DNA from: Paracoccaceae bacterium
Lineage (GTDB): Bacteria > Pseudomonadota > Alphaproteobacteria > Rhodobacterales > Rhodobacteraceae
Reading direction: 5' to 3'
Length of the DNA: 64,000 bases
Assembly (NCBI GenBank): GCA_019454225.1
Contig: CP075370.1
Coordinates: forward strand, 3,405,649 to 3,469,648
Part shown: positions 37,723 to 45,362 of the stretch, one piece after another
Numbering within the stretch: position 1 is the first letter of the stretch
Layout of the letters: each line of letters opens with the position of its first letter
Notes under the pieces: model-generated
Seen by the model: the letters and a program-made list of their open reading frames with translations, nothing else
What the model was told of the DNA's origin: nothing
The model's database searches: none
Translations under genes and position numbers: made by a program

Positions 37723-38229
37723 TCATTCCGATTCTTCGGGCGGATCGGCGACGATGCGACCCGCTGCCAGATCGACCGTCGGCACCGCCGCGCGGGTGAA
37801 GGGCAGCAGGATCGACCGGCCGCCCGGGGCGGCGATTTCCAGCATGTCGCCCGCGCCATGGTTGTGGACCGCCGTGACCCGGCCAAGCGCCGCACCGCCG
37901 GTGTCCTGCACGGCAAGACCGATCAGGTCGGCATGATAGAATTCGTCATCGGGCAGGCGCGGCAGGCGCGACCGATCCACCCAGAGCGTGACGCCGCGCA
38001 GCGCGTCGGCCTCTTCCCTGGTGCGCACGCCCGACAGGCGCGCGCCCAGCCCCCCGGCGACCGGCCGGGTCAGCCGGACCGTGTAGGATCGCGTGCCGTC
38101 CTCGACGAACAGCGCGCCATAGCCCGCGATCGCCTCGGGCTCGGCACAGAAGGATTTCAGGCGCACCTCACCGGCGACGCCGAAGGCGCCCGCAATGGCG
38201 CCGACGCAGATGCGGTCAGGGTTCGCCAT
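37723..38229 (-). CDS. rimM: Ribosome maturation factor RimM
   Basis: Binds S19 and helps 30S head assembly. The 168-residue protein has the N-terminal RimM beta barrel ([21 protein letters not shown]) and the C-terminal PRC-barrel ([15 protein letters not shown] through [15 protein letters not shown]). The ATG at 38229 is preferred because AAGGG lies at good distance upstream; a second ATG at 38235 is possible. A strong hairpin sits in the rpsP-rimM gap, 17 nt upstream, which may lower rimM expression relative to rpsP. Confidence 0.95.
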   Translation of the reverse strand: MANPDRICVGAIAGAFGVAGEVRLKSFCAEPEAIAGYGALFVEDGTRSYTVRLTRPVAGGLGARLSGVRTREEADALRGVTLWVDRSRLPRLPDDEFYHADLIGLAVQDTGGAALGRVTAVHNHGAGDMLEIAAPGGRSILLPFTRAAVPTVDLAAGRIVADPPEESE

Positions 38230-38246
38230 GGTCATCCCTTGCGGCG

Positions 38247-38270
38247 GCGGGCGCCCGCGAGGGCGCCCGC
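38247..38270 (-). promoter_or_regulatory. Strong intercistronic hairpin between rpsP and rimM
   Basis: Perfect 10-bp stem GCGGGCGCCC / GGGCGCCCGC with a 4-nt loop in the 52-nt gap; no U tract on either side, so it is more likely an RNase/translation control element than a terminator. Confidence 0.65.
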
Positions 38271-38281
38271 ACGGAACCCGG

Positions 38282-38635
38282 TCACTCGGCCGCGGGTTCG
38301 GCGGCGCGGGCCGCCTTTTTCGCGGCGCGTTCCGCCATCGCCTTGCCCGGCACGGCGGACTTGGGGTTGCTGCGGGTCTTCTTTTCCACCACGCCGGCCG
38401 CTTCCAGCATGCGGGCGATGCGGTCGGTGGGCTGGGCGCCCTGCGACAGCCAGTGCTTCACGCGATCGAGATCCATCTTCACGCGGTTCTCGTTGTCCTT
38501 GGCGAGCATCGGATCGTAGGTGCCCAGTTTCTCGATGAAGCGGCCATCGCGCGGCATGCGGCTGTCGGTGGCGACGATGGAATAGTGCGGGCGCTTCTTC
38601 GAGCCGCCGCGTGCAAGACGGATTTTCATGGCCAT
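38282..38635 (-). CDS. rpsP: 30S ribosomal protein S16
   Basis: A 117-residue S16: [38 protein letters not shown] and [15 protein letters not shown] are conserved. The C-terminus has an Ala/Lys-rich extension typical of alphaproteobacteria. The ATG at 38635 (AAGGAGA upstream) is preferred; a second ATG 6 nt further is possible. It lies 40 nt after the chorismate mutase gene. Confidence 0.97.
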   Translation of the reverse strand: MAMKIRLARGGSKKRPHYSIVATDSRMPRDGRFIEKLGTYDPMLAKDNENRVKMDLDRVKHWLSQGAQPTDRIARMLEAAGVVEKKTRSNPKSAVPGKAMAERAAKKAARAAEPAAE

Positions 38636-38675
38636 GGGTATTCTCCTTTGATGGCTTTGGGTGGGCAAATGCCCG

Positions 38676-38987
38676 TCAGCGTTGCAGTTTCTCGTGATGC
38701 CTGATCACTTCACCAATGATGAAGGTCAGGAATTTCCTGGCGAATTCCGGGTCGAGGTCGGCTTCGGCGGAAAGCTGTTCCAGACGCGCGATCTGCTGGG
38801 CCTCGCGCGCGGGGTCGGACGGGGGCAGATCATGCGCGGCCTTGAGCCGCCCGACGGCCTGCGTGTGCTTGAACCGCTCTGCCAGCGTGAAGACCAGGAT
38901 GGCGTCCAGCCGGTCGATCGATTCGCGATGGCCTTTCAGCAGGGCGGCGGCCAGGCCCGCGGTGTTCTGTGCGGCGGTGTCGTTCAT
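38676..38987 (-). CDS. Chorismate mutase, AroQ class
   Basis: A 103-residue all-helical chorismate mutase, converting chorismate to prephenate for Phe/Tyr synthesis. The first helix carries [20 protein letters not shown], with the active-site Arg/Asp pattern of AroQ enzymes, then [19 protein letters not shown] and a final [15 protein letters not shown] precedes the ATG, which overlaps the stop of the sixth GNAT gene by 4 nt. It links to tyrC/hisC encoded about 8 kb away only functionally. Confidence 0.9.
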   Translation of the reverse strand: MNDTAAQNTAGLAAALLKGHRESIDRLDAILVFTLAERFKHTQAVGRLKAAHDLPPSDPAREAQQIARLEQLSAEADLDPEFARKFLTFIIGEVIRHHEKLQR

Positions 38988-39550
38988 GCGGCAGTCTCCG
39001 TTCCGGGGGCGTGGCGCCAGACCTCGGCACCGTCCACCATGCCATCGGGACGGGCGCCGAGGCGGCGGGCGAGGGCACGCGACCGGACATTTCCGGGCGC
39101 GATGTAGCTGACAAGCCGGGGCAGGCGCATGTCGCGCAGGGCCCAGTCGCGGGCCGCCAGCGCGGCCTCCTGCGCGAAGCCATGCCCCTCGCCCTCTGCG
39201 GTGAAGAGGAAGCCGAGTTCGGGTTCGCGGTCGCCCGCTTCGAACCCGACGAGGACAAAGCCGATGGTCCCGCCGCCGTCGCGCCGCTCGACCGCCCAGG
39301 GACCGTGGCCGCGCAGCAGCCACAGGCCGACGGTCGCGGCAAATTCGGTGAAGGCGTCATCGCGCGAGAATGGCCCGCAGATATGCGCGGCACGTTCGGT
39401 CGTGAAGATCGACAGCCAGGCCGGCAGGTCGTGCAGCCCCGGCGCGCGCAGGCGCAGGCGCGGCGTGTCGATCACCGGCACCCCGGCGGCGAGGGTGGCC
39501 GCAAGGTCTGCGGCCGGGCCGGCAAAGGCGATTTCGTGCGGAGCGGTCAT
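38984..39550 (-). CDS. GNAT acetyltransferase, RimJ/RimL type (array member 6 in transcription order)
   Basis: A 188-residue N-acetyltransferase, last of six co-directional paralogues between ffh and chorismate mutase. The acetyl-CoA pyrophosphate loop is EGEGHGFAQEA and the conserved C-terminal segment reads SYIAPGNVRS...RRLGAR. The N-terminal region (TPRLRLRAPGLHDLPAWL) is the usual RimJ/L opening. It has the longest N-terminal lead of the six (about 30 residues). Both its ends overlap the neighbouring genes by ATGA. Substrate unknown. Confidence 0.9.
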   Translation of the reverse strand: MTAPHEIAFAGPAADLAATLAAGVPVIDTPRLRLRAPGLHDLPAWLSIFTTERAAHICGPFSRDDAFTEFAATVGLWLLRGHGPWAVERRDGGGTIGFVLVGFEAGDREPELGFLFTAEGEGHGFAQEAALAARDWALRDMRLPRLVSYIAPGNVRSRALARRLGARPDGMVDGAEVWRHAPGTETAA

Positions 39551-40083
39551 GCGATGCCCTGCGGTGCCGGGTGGCGGTAGACAAGGCAGGGCTCGTCGGG
39601 CCTGGGATGCGGCGCGGCGGGGTCGGGCCGGGCGCCCAACCGTTCCGCCAGCCGGATCGACCGCGTGTTGGCGGGGTCGATGTAGCTGACCACCGTGGGC
39701 CAGCCCAGATCGCGGAAGACGTGGGTGCGCCCGGCTTCTGCGGCCTCGAAGGCCAGGCCCTGCCCCTCGGCGGCGGCATCCCAGACGGTCCAGCCGATCT
39801 CGGGTTCCGGCCAGTTCACCGGATGCCAGGGGCCAGTCATGCCAAGGGCGCGGTCTTCGCCATGGCGGCAGAAGATGAAGCTGCCATAGCCGCGCAGCAC
39901 CCACATGCCGATGACATGGGCAAAGCCGCGCCAGGCCAGCGTTTCGTCGATGTCGGGCGCGCGCACGAAATGCGACCGCTCGGACAGCGCGAAATCGCGG
40001 AAATGCGGCCAGTCGGCCGCCACGGGGGCGCGAAGGGTCAGGCGCGGGGTGTTCAGCACCGGGGTTCTGGACAGCGTGATCAT
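39547..40083 (-). CDS. GNAT acetyltransferase, RimJ/RimL type (array member 5)
   Basis: A 178-residue paralogue. It opens NTPRLTLRAPVAADWPHF, has the acetyl-CoA loop AEGQGLAFEA and the C-terminal SYIDPANTRSIRLAERLGAR, nearly identical in this block to array member 1. The central substrate-binding stretch (RSHFVRAPDIDETLAWRGF) differs from the other copies, which suggests distinct targets. Start and stop overlap the neighbours by 4 nt. Confidence 0.9.
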   Translation of the reverse strand: MITLSRTPVLNTPRLTLRAPVAADWPHFRDFALSERSHFVRAPDIDETLAWRGFAHVIGMWVLRGYGSFIFCRHGEDRALGMTGPWHPVNWPEPEIGWTVWDAAAEGQGLAFEAAEAGRTHVFRDLGWPTVVSYIDPANTRSIRLAERLGARPDPAAPHPRPDEPCLVYRHPAPQGIA

Positions 40084-40586
40084 GCGGCGGCCTCGGGGTG
40101 CAGCCAGACTTCGCAGACTTCGCCCTCGACGGTTCCCATCCGGTCAAACCGGGCGCCCAGACGGGTCGCCAGACGCCGGGAACGCAGGTTGTCCGGGTGG
40201 ATCATCGACACGAGTTCGCGCATCCCCCAGACGCCCTGCGCATGGGCGCGGGCGGCGGTGGCAGCCTCGAAGGCCAGCCCCTGCCCCTCGAACCCGTCAT
40301 AGACCTGCCAGCCAAGCTCCAGCGTCGCGGTCCCGTCGGGGTGGCCGATGCCGCAGCGGCCCGCGATCGCGCCGCTGGCGCGGTCCTCGACCGTCCACCA
40401 GCCATAGCCGCGCGTGGCCCAGTTGGTGAGGGAGGTGTGCAGATAGCCCGCCGCCTCGGTCTCGGGCACCGGCCCGCCGATGTACCGCGCGCGCGCGGTC
40501 GCGTAGAAGGCCGCGACCACGGGCAGGTCATCGGGGCGGGGTGCGCGCAGGGTCAGGCGGGGGGTGATCAGGGTCGGGGCGGTCAT
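40080..40586 (-). CDS. GNAT acetyltransferase, RimJ/RimL type (array member 4)
   Basis: A 168-residue paralogue. It opens ITPRLTLRAPRPDDLPVV, with acetyl-CoA loop FEGQGLAFEA and C-terminal SMIHPDNLRS...TRLGAR. The variable segment reads RARYIGGPVPETEAAGYLH. Both ends overlap neighbouring genes by ATGA. Substrate unknown; small-molecule or peptide N-termini are both possible for this family. Confidence 0.9.
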   Translation of the reverse strand: MTAPTLITPRLTLRAPRPDDLPVVAAFYATARARYIGGPVPETEAAGYLHTSLTNWATRGYGWWTVEDRASGAIAGRCGIGHPDGTATLELGWQVYDGFEGQGLAFEAATAARAHAQGVWGMRELVSMIHPDNLRSRRLATRLGARFDRMGTVEGEVCEVWLHPEAAA

Positions 40587-41080
40587 GCCAGCCCCCGCAG
40601 GTCGTGCTCGATCACCACGTCGCCGGGGTCGATGCCCGGCCGATCGCAGATCCGGCCGCCGAGGCGCAGGCCCAGGGCGATGGAGCGGGTGTTCCGGGGG
40701 TCGATGATGTTGACGAGGTGATCCCAGCCAAAGGTGCCGCGCGCCCAGACCATGACGGCGCGGGCGGCCTGCGCCGCAAGACCCCGCCCCTCGGCCTCGG
40801 GGGTCACGAACCACCCCAGTTCCGGCTCGGGGTATTCGGCGGCGTGGTAGATGCCCACCTCGCCCGCATAGGCGCCCAGGTGATCGACGCTGAACGGACC
40901 ATAGCCCATCAGCGGCCACTGGCCGACCTCGGACGCCCAGATGCGCCAGGCCTGCGCGCGGGTCAGCGGGCCACCCTCGAAGATCGAACGGTCGGAGGCG
41001 TAGAAGGCCGCGCGATGTTCGAAATCGGCAAGCAACGGGGCGCGCAGGGTCAGCTCGCCTGTGGACAGATGGGGAATCAT
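40583..41080 (-). CDS. GNAT acetyltransferase, RimJ/RimL type (array member 3)
   Basis: A 165-residue paralogue. It opens STGELTLRAPLLADFEHR, with acetyl-CoA loop AEGRGLAAQA and C-terminal NIIDPRNTRSIALGLRLGGR. This copy is the most diverged in the last block (GLRLGG instead of ERLGA) and ends with an acidic-hydrophobic tail (DVVIEHDLRGLA). Both ends overlap by ATGA. Confidence 0.9.
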   Translation of the reverse strand: MIPHLSTGELTLRAPLLADFEHRAAFYASDRSIFEGGPLTRAQAWRIWASEVGQWPLMGYGPFSVDHLGAYAGEVGIYHAAEYPEPELGWFVTPEAEGRGLAAQAARAVMVWARGTFGWDHLVNIIDPRNTRSIALGLRLGGRICDRPGIDPGDVVIEHDLRGLA

Positions 41081-41574
41081 GCGGATGCCCCCCCGTGGCG
41101 ATAGACGAGGTCGCCGGCATCCTGCGGCGTCGCCGCCGGGTCCAGCCGCGCGCCCAGCCGTTCGGCGACCGCCGCCGAGGCGCGGTTCTGCGGATCCATG
41201 TAGCTGACCAGCGTGGGCAGGCCCTGCGCGAACGCCCAGTCGCGCAGCGCCGCCGCCGCCTCGGTCGCGTAGCCGCGCCCCTCGTGCCCGTCGTAGAGCA
41301 GCCAGCCGATCTCGGGCTCGGGGAACAGGGGCCCGTGGCTGATGCCGACCTGCCCCACCGTCTCGCCCCCCGCCTCGATCATCAGCGCGCCGTGGCCGAA
41401 CAGCGCCCATCCGGCCGCGTCGTGGCAGAAGATGCCCCAGGCCGCGCGGGTGTCGAAGGGACCGCCCATGAAGCCGGCGCGGGCCGTGGCCATGAACGCC
41501 GCATAGGCCGGGAAGTCCCCCGGCCGCATGGGGCGCAGCACGAGGCGCGCGGTGGTCAGGGTGGGCGCCATCAT
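41077..41574 (-). CDS. GNAT acetyltransferase, RimJ/RimL type (array member 2)
   Basis: A 165-residue paralogue. It opens TTARLVLRPMRPGDFPAY, with the most canonical acetyl-CoA loop of the set, HEGRGYATEA, and C-terminal SYMDPQNRASAAVAERLGAR. Two consecutive ATGs start it; 41574 is used because it lies in the ATGA overlap with array member 1. Confidence 0.9.
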   Translation of the reverse strand: MMAPTLTTARLVLRPMRPGDFPAYAAFMATARAGFMGGPFDTRAAWGIFCHDAAGWALFGHGALMIEAGGETVGQVGISHGPLFPEPEIGWLLYDGHEGRGYATEAAAALRDWAFAQGLPTLVSYMDPQNRASAAVAERLGARLDPAATPQDAGDLVYRHGGASA

Positions 41575-42116
41575 GCCGCGCCCCGCGGCAGGTGGCGCCA
41601 GACGTCTGCGCCGCTGTCGTCGTCAGGGGTGGGCGCGGCCGTATCGCGGCGCGCGCCCAGCCGTTCCGCCAGCCGCGCCGAGCGGGTGTTGGCGGGGTCG
41701 ATGTAGCTGACCGCGGTCGTCCAACCCCCGGCACCGAAGACATGCGCCAGCACGGCGCGCGCGCCCTCTTCCGCAAGACCGCGTCCCTCGGCCGCCTCCG
41801 TGAAGATCGCCCAGCCGATCTCGCGTTCGGGATAGCCTTCGGGTTGCCAGGCCAGGATCAGGCCGACCGCCGACCCCCCGTCCTTCGGCGCCATGAAGAA
41901 CGAGCCGAAGCCGCGCAGCGCCCAGTGGCCGACATGGTGGCCGAAATAGCGCCATGCCAGCGCCCGCGGCGTCGGCCCGCCCACGGTTTCCGACCGCGCG
42001 GAGGCGAAGAACCCGGCATAGGCGTCGAAATCCGCGAGCCCCGGCGCACGCAGCACCAGCCGGTCCGTTTCCAGAACGGGCGTGCCGGTCAGCGAGGGGA
42101 CGGCGGCGGCGGTCAT
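41571..42116 (-). CDS. GNAT acetyltransferase, RimJ/RimL type (array member 1)
   Basis: A 181-residue paralogue, first after ffh. It opens ETDRLVLRAPGLADFDAY, with acetyl-CoA loop AEGRGLAEEG and C-terminal SYIDPANTRSARLAERLGAR. Its ATG overlaps the ffh stop by 4 nt, coupling the array to SRP protein expression. Substrate unknown. Confidence 0.9.
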   Translation of the reverse strand: MTAAAVPSLTGTPVLETDRLVLRAPGLADFDAYAGFFASARSETVGGPTPRALAWRYFGHHVGHWALRGFGSFFMAPKDGGSAVGLILAWQPEGYPEREIGWAIFTEAAEGRGLAEEGARAVLAHVFGAGGWTTAVSYIDPANTRSARLAERLGARRDTAAPTPDDDSGADVWRHLPRGAA

Positions 42117-43606
42117 TTCTTGCGCATCAGCCCCGAGAGGCCGGCCGGCAGGGTCAGCCCGCGCGGCATGCCGATCTGCGGTCCTGCGCCCATGCCCTGC
42201 TTGATGCCGCGCGCGGCCTCTTCCAGTTCGGCGGGCGACATCTTGGACGGGTCGGGCAGGCCCGACTTGCCCATCATCTGCTTCATCATCTGCTTCATGC
42301 CGCCGCCCTTGCCCATCTTCTTCATCATGTCGGCCATCTGGCGGTGCTGCTTCAGCAGGCGGTTCACATCGGCCACGTCCTGCCCCGCACCGGCGGCGAT
42401 GCGCTTCTTGCGGCTGGCCTGCAGCAGGTCGGGATTGGCGCGTTCCTTCTTGGTCATCGACTGGATCAGCGCGATCTGGCGGCGCAGCATGCGGTCGTCG
42501 ATGCCCGCCTCGGCGGCCTGGGCCTGCAGCTTGCCCATGCCGGGCAGCATGCCCATCAGGCCCTGCATGCCGCCCATCTTGATCATCTGTTCCAGCTGCG
42601 CCTTGAGGTCGTTCATGTTGAACAGCCCCTTCTGGAACCGCTTCATCATGCGCTCGGCCTGTTCGGCCTCGAAGGTCTCGCGCGCCTTTTCCACAAGCGC
42701 GACGATGTCGCCCATGCCGAGGATCCGTCCCGCCACGCGATCGGCCTCGAAGGTCTCGATCGCGTCCATCTTCTCGCCGAGGCCGACGAAGCGGATGGGT
42801 TTTCCGGTGACCGCGCGCATCGACAGCGCCGCGCCGCCGCGTCCGTCGCCATCCATCCGGGTCAGCACCACGCCGGTGATGCCGACCTTGCCGTCGAATT
42901 CCGTGGCCACGCGCACGGCGTCCTGCCCGGTCAGCCCGTCGACGACCAGAAGCGTCTCGCGCGGCTGGGCGATGTCGCGCACCGCCTGCACCTCGTCCAT
43001 CAGGACCTCGTCGATGTGCAGGCGCCCGGCGGTGTCGAGCATCAGCACGTCATAGCCACCCATTGCGGCCTGCGTCTTGGCGCGGCGCGCGATCTGGACA
43101 GCGGATTCACCCTTGACGATGGGCAGCGTGTCCACGCCGATCTGGCCGCCGAGGATCTGCAACTGCTCCATCGCCGCAGGGCGGTTGGTATCGAGGCTGG
43201 CCATCAGCACGCGCTTGCCGTTCTTGTCGTGCAGGCGCTTTGCAAGCTTAGCGGTCGTCGTGGTCTTGCCCGACCCCTGAAGGCCCACCATCAGCATGCA
43301 GGCCGGGGGATTGTCGATCTTCAGCGCATCGGCGGGGCCATCGCCGGCCAGCACGCGCACCAGTTCGTCATGCACGATCTTCACGACCTGCTGGCCGGGT
43401 GTGACCGACTTGGTGACCGCCTGGCCGGTCGCCTTGCCCTTGATCGCGCGGATGAAGTCGCGCGCGACAGGCAGGCTGACATCGGCCTCGAGAAGCGCCA
43501 CACGCACCTCGCGCAGGGCGGTTTCGACATCGGCCTCGGTCAGCGCGCCCTGCCGGGTCAGCCGGTCGAATACGCCGCCCAGGCGTTCGGAAAGGGATTC
43601 GAACAT
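42113..43606 (-). CDS. ffh: Signal recognition particle protein Ffh
   Basis: SRP GTPase that binds signal sequences and 4.5S RNA and delivers ribosomes to FtsY. The 497-residue protein has the N domain (LSERLGGVFDRLTRQGALTE), the G domain with P-loop GLQGSGKTTTTAKLA, LDTAGRLHID and TRMDGDGRGGAALS, and a Met-rich M domain (LMGMLPGMGK, MADMMKKMGKGGGMKQMM). AGGAGAA precedes the ATG. A promoter at 43754-43782 gives a leader of about 140 nt with a hairpin. First gene of the chain ffh-GNATx6-chorismate mutase. No ffs (4.5S RNA) gene is nearby. Confidence 0.98.
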   Translation of the reverse strand: MFESLSERLGGVFDRLTRQGALTEADVETALREVRVALLEADVSLPVARDFIRAIKGKATGQAVTKSVTPGQQVVKIVHDELVRVLAGDGPADALKIDNPPACMLMVGLQGSGKTTTTAKLAKRLHDKNGKRVLMASLDTNRPAAMEQLQILGGQIGVDTLPIVKGESAVQIARRAKTQAAMGGYDVLMLDTAGRLHIDEVLMDEVQAVRDIAQPRETLLVVDGLTGQDAVRVATEFDGKVGITGVVLTRMDGDGRGGAALSMRAVTGKPIRFVGLGEKMDAIETFEADRVAGRILGMGDIVALVEKARETFEAEQAERMMKRFQKGLFNMNDLKAQLEQMIKMGGMQGLMGMLPGMGKLQAQAAEAGIDDRMLRRQIALIQSMTKKERANPDLLQASRKKRIAAGAGQDVADVNRLLKQHRQMADMMKKMGKGGGMKQMMKQMMGKSGLPDPSKMSPAELEEAARGIKQGMGAGPQIGMPRGLTLPAGLSGLMRKK

Positions 43607-43721
43607 CGCGTTCTCCTGTCAGGGACCCCGATATGGGGCCGGGCGGCGGGCGGACCAATGGGCTACGGCGCCTGCGGGCGCAACGCGCTGGCAGACGGCG
43701 ATCCCGGCATGGGCCAAGGGA

Positions 43722-43741
43722 CCGAAGGCACGGGCCTTCGG
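43722..43741 (-). promoter_or_regulatory. Hairpin in the ffh leader
   Basis: CCGAAGGC-ACGG-GCCTTCGG, a perfect 8-bp stem about 12 nt after the predicted ffh transcription start and 77 nt beyond the dacB stop; no U tract. It could be a leader element or a weak dacB terminator. Confidence 0.4.
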
Positions 43742-43753
43742 GGAACTGCGGGG

Positions 43754-43782
43754 CGGATAGACCCGCGACGGGGCCGAGTCAA
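43754..43782 (-). promoter_or_regulatory. Sigma-70-like promoter of ffh
   Basis: On the minus strand TTGACT, 17-nt spacer, TATCCG, 148 nt upstream of the ffh start. Confidence 0.6.
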
Positions 43783-43817
43783 CCCCGCCCATCCTCAAAC
43801 CGGGGCACTACCGGGCG

Positions 43818-45314
43818 TCAGGCGGTCAGCGCCGCCCATCGGGAAACCAGCTGCGCCTGGAGCCCGCGTGCCCGGCGGGTCCATTCCGGCCCGCCCGGCG
43901 GCTGTTCGCGCTGCGATTGCGGCAGGCCATCCCGCCGGGCGACATCGGCCGAGAAGATCGCGAACACCAGGCTGCGGCCGTTCGGCGGCTGGATATAGCC
44001 CGCAAGCCCGGACACGAAGTTCAGCGTGCCGGTCTTGGCAAGAACCCGCACCGGATGCCCCTTGATGGTGTTGCCCTTCGCATCGCGCATGCCGTGTTCG
44101 CGCAGGATCGACGGCAGGCCGCTGGCGGCCCCGCGCGCCAGGGCGCGCGCCATGTCGATGGCCGATATCCGCGCGGCGCCGCCAAGACCCGAATGATCGA
44201 CGAACCGCCCACCCGTGGCGTAGCGGCTGCGCGCCCAGTCGGTCATCGCCGAACCCGACGCCCGCAGGCTGCCCGCGCGCGATGCCGTCAGGCCGACCGC
44301 CTCGGCCGTGATGTTGGTGGAATAGCGCAGCATGTCACGCAGGATCGGAACGAGACTGTCGCTTTGCACCTGGGCCAGAACGGTTCCGCCGGGAAGGGAT
44401 GCGGTGACGCGCGGCGCGGGCAGGCGCAGCCCGCGCGCGGCGCAGAGCGTGCGGAACACATCGCCCGCATAAAGTTCGGGGTGGCGCACCGGCAGCCAGC
44501 GCGCCCCGCCCTTTCCGAGCGCCGCCGCTGCCACGGTCCAGTCGTCGGTGCCCTGCCCCTTGGCATAGGTGAACAGCGGCGCCTCGCGGTTCACCGCACG
44601 CATGGTGGCCATGCCGACCTGCGGGACGAAGCGCTCGCCCCGCGCGTCCATGGTCAGCGCCCAGCCCTGGCCGTTCCGCTTCCATTCGAAATGCACGCGG
44701 TTGTAGTTCAGGATCATGCCCGAGAGCGTGGGGTTGTAGCCGACATGCGCAGGCTGGCCGTCGTCGATCCGGTCGACGCGCGGCAGGGCGCCCGCGTGGA
44801 TCAGGAATCGGCCGGTGACGCCCCTGATGCCGCGCGCGGCCAGTGCCGCGGCCATGTCGCCCAGATGATCGGTGGACAGCGTGGGATCGCCCATGCCCGC
44901 CAGCACCAGATCTCCCTGCACCGCCCCCCCGGCCACCGGCCCGGTGGCGATCACGCGGGTTGTCCAGCGGTGTGCGGTTCCCAGACGGTCGATGGCGTAG
45001 AGCGAGGTCATCGCCTTGGCGACCGAGGCGGGCGGAAGCTCGCGGTCGGCGTTCAGTCCCTCGATCACGCGGCCGCTGGCCGCGTCGATCACCACGAGGC
45101 CGGTCGCCCCGCCAAGTTTTGCCGCCTCGACCAGCCGGCCGAGGTCGGGGCCCGGCGTGGCCGCACGGGCAGGCTCGGCGGCAGGGCGGGGCGTGCCGGG
45201 GCGGGGCGGCGGGCGGATCGATCGCGCCGGCGCCTCGGCCAGCACCGGGGCCGCGGCGGCAGACAGGAGGGCCGCGATCAGCCAGCGGCGGGAATGCTGC
45301 AAGGGCAATGACAT
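43818..45314 (-). CDS. dacB: D-alanyl-D-alanine carboxypeptidase/endopeptidase, PBP4 (DacB) type
   Basis: A 498-residue periplasmic class C penicillin-binding protein that trims or cleaves peptidoglycan cross-links. Active-site motifs are complete: SVAK (Ser97-Lys100), STN in YSTNITAEAVG and KTG in LAKTGTLNF. The signal region reads HSRRWLIAALLSAAAAPVLA, whose SRRxL pattern is compatible with Tat export, unusual for this family, though Sec is not excluded. A Pro-rich stretch follows the signal. The ATG at 45314 is chosen over a TTG at 45350. Last of a hisC-tyrC-extensin-dacB run. Confidence 0.93.
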   Translation of the reverse strand: MSLPLQHSRRWLIAALLSAAAAPVLAEAPARSIRPPPRPGTPRPAAEPARAATPGPDLGRLVEAAKLGGATGLVVIDAASGRVIEGLNADRELPPASVAKAMTSLYAIDRLGTAHRWTTRVIATGPVAGGAVQGDLVLAGMGDPTLSTDHLGDMAAALAARGIRGVTGRFLIHAGALPRVDRIDDGQPAHVGYNPTLSGMILNYNRVHFEWKRNGQGWALTMDARGERFVPQVGMATMRAVNREAPLFTYAKGQGTDDWTVAAAALGKGGARWLPVRHPELYAGDVFRTLCAARGLRLPAPRVTASLPGGTVLAQVQSDSLVPILRDMLRYSTNITAEAVGLTASRAGSLRASGSAMTDWARSRYATGGRFVDHSGLGGAARISAIDMARALARGAASGLPSILREHGMRDAKGNTIKGHPVRVLAKTGTLNFVSGLAGYIQPPNGRSLVFAIFSADVARRDGLPQSQREQPPGGPEWTRRARGLQAQLVSRWAALTA

Positions 45315-45362
45315 GGACACAGGATAGGGGTTGCGCCCGGGATCAGGCAAGTCCCAAGCGGA

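Noticed and set aside
43607-43817. 4.5S RNA gene (ffs) beside ffh
   Set aside because: The gap shows a promoter and a hairpin but no GGAA-tetraloop SRP RNA core.
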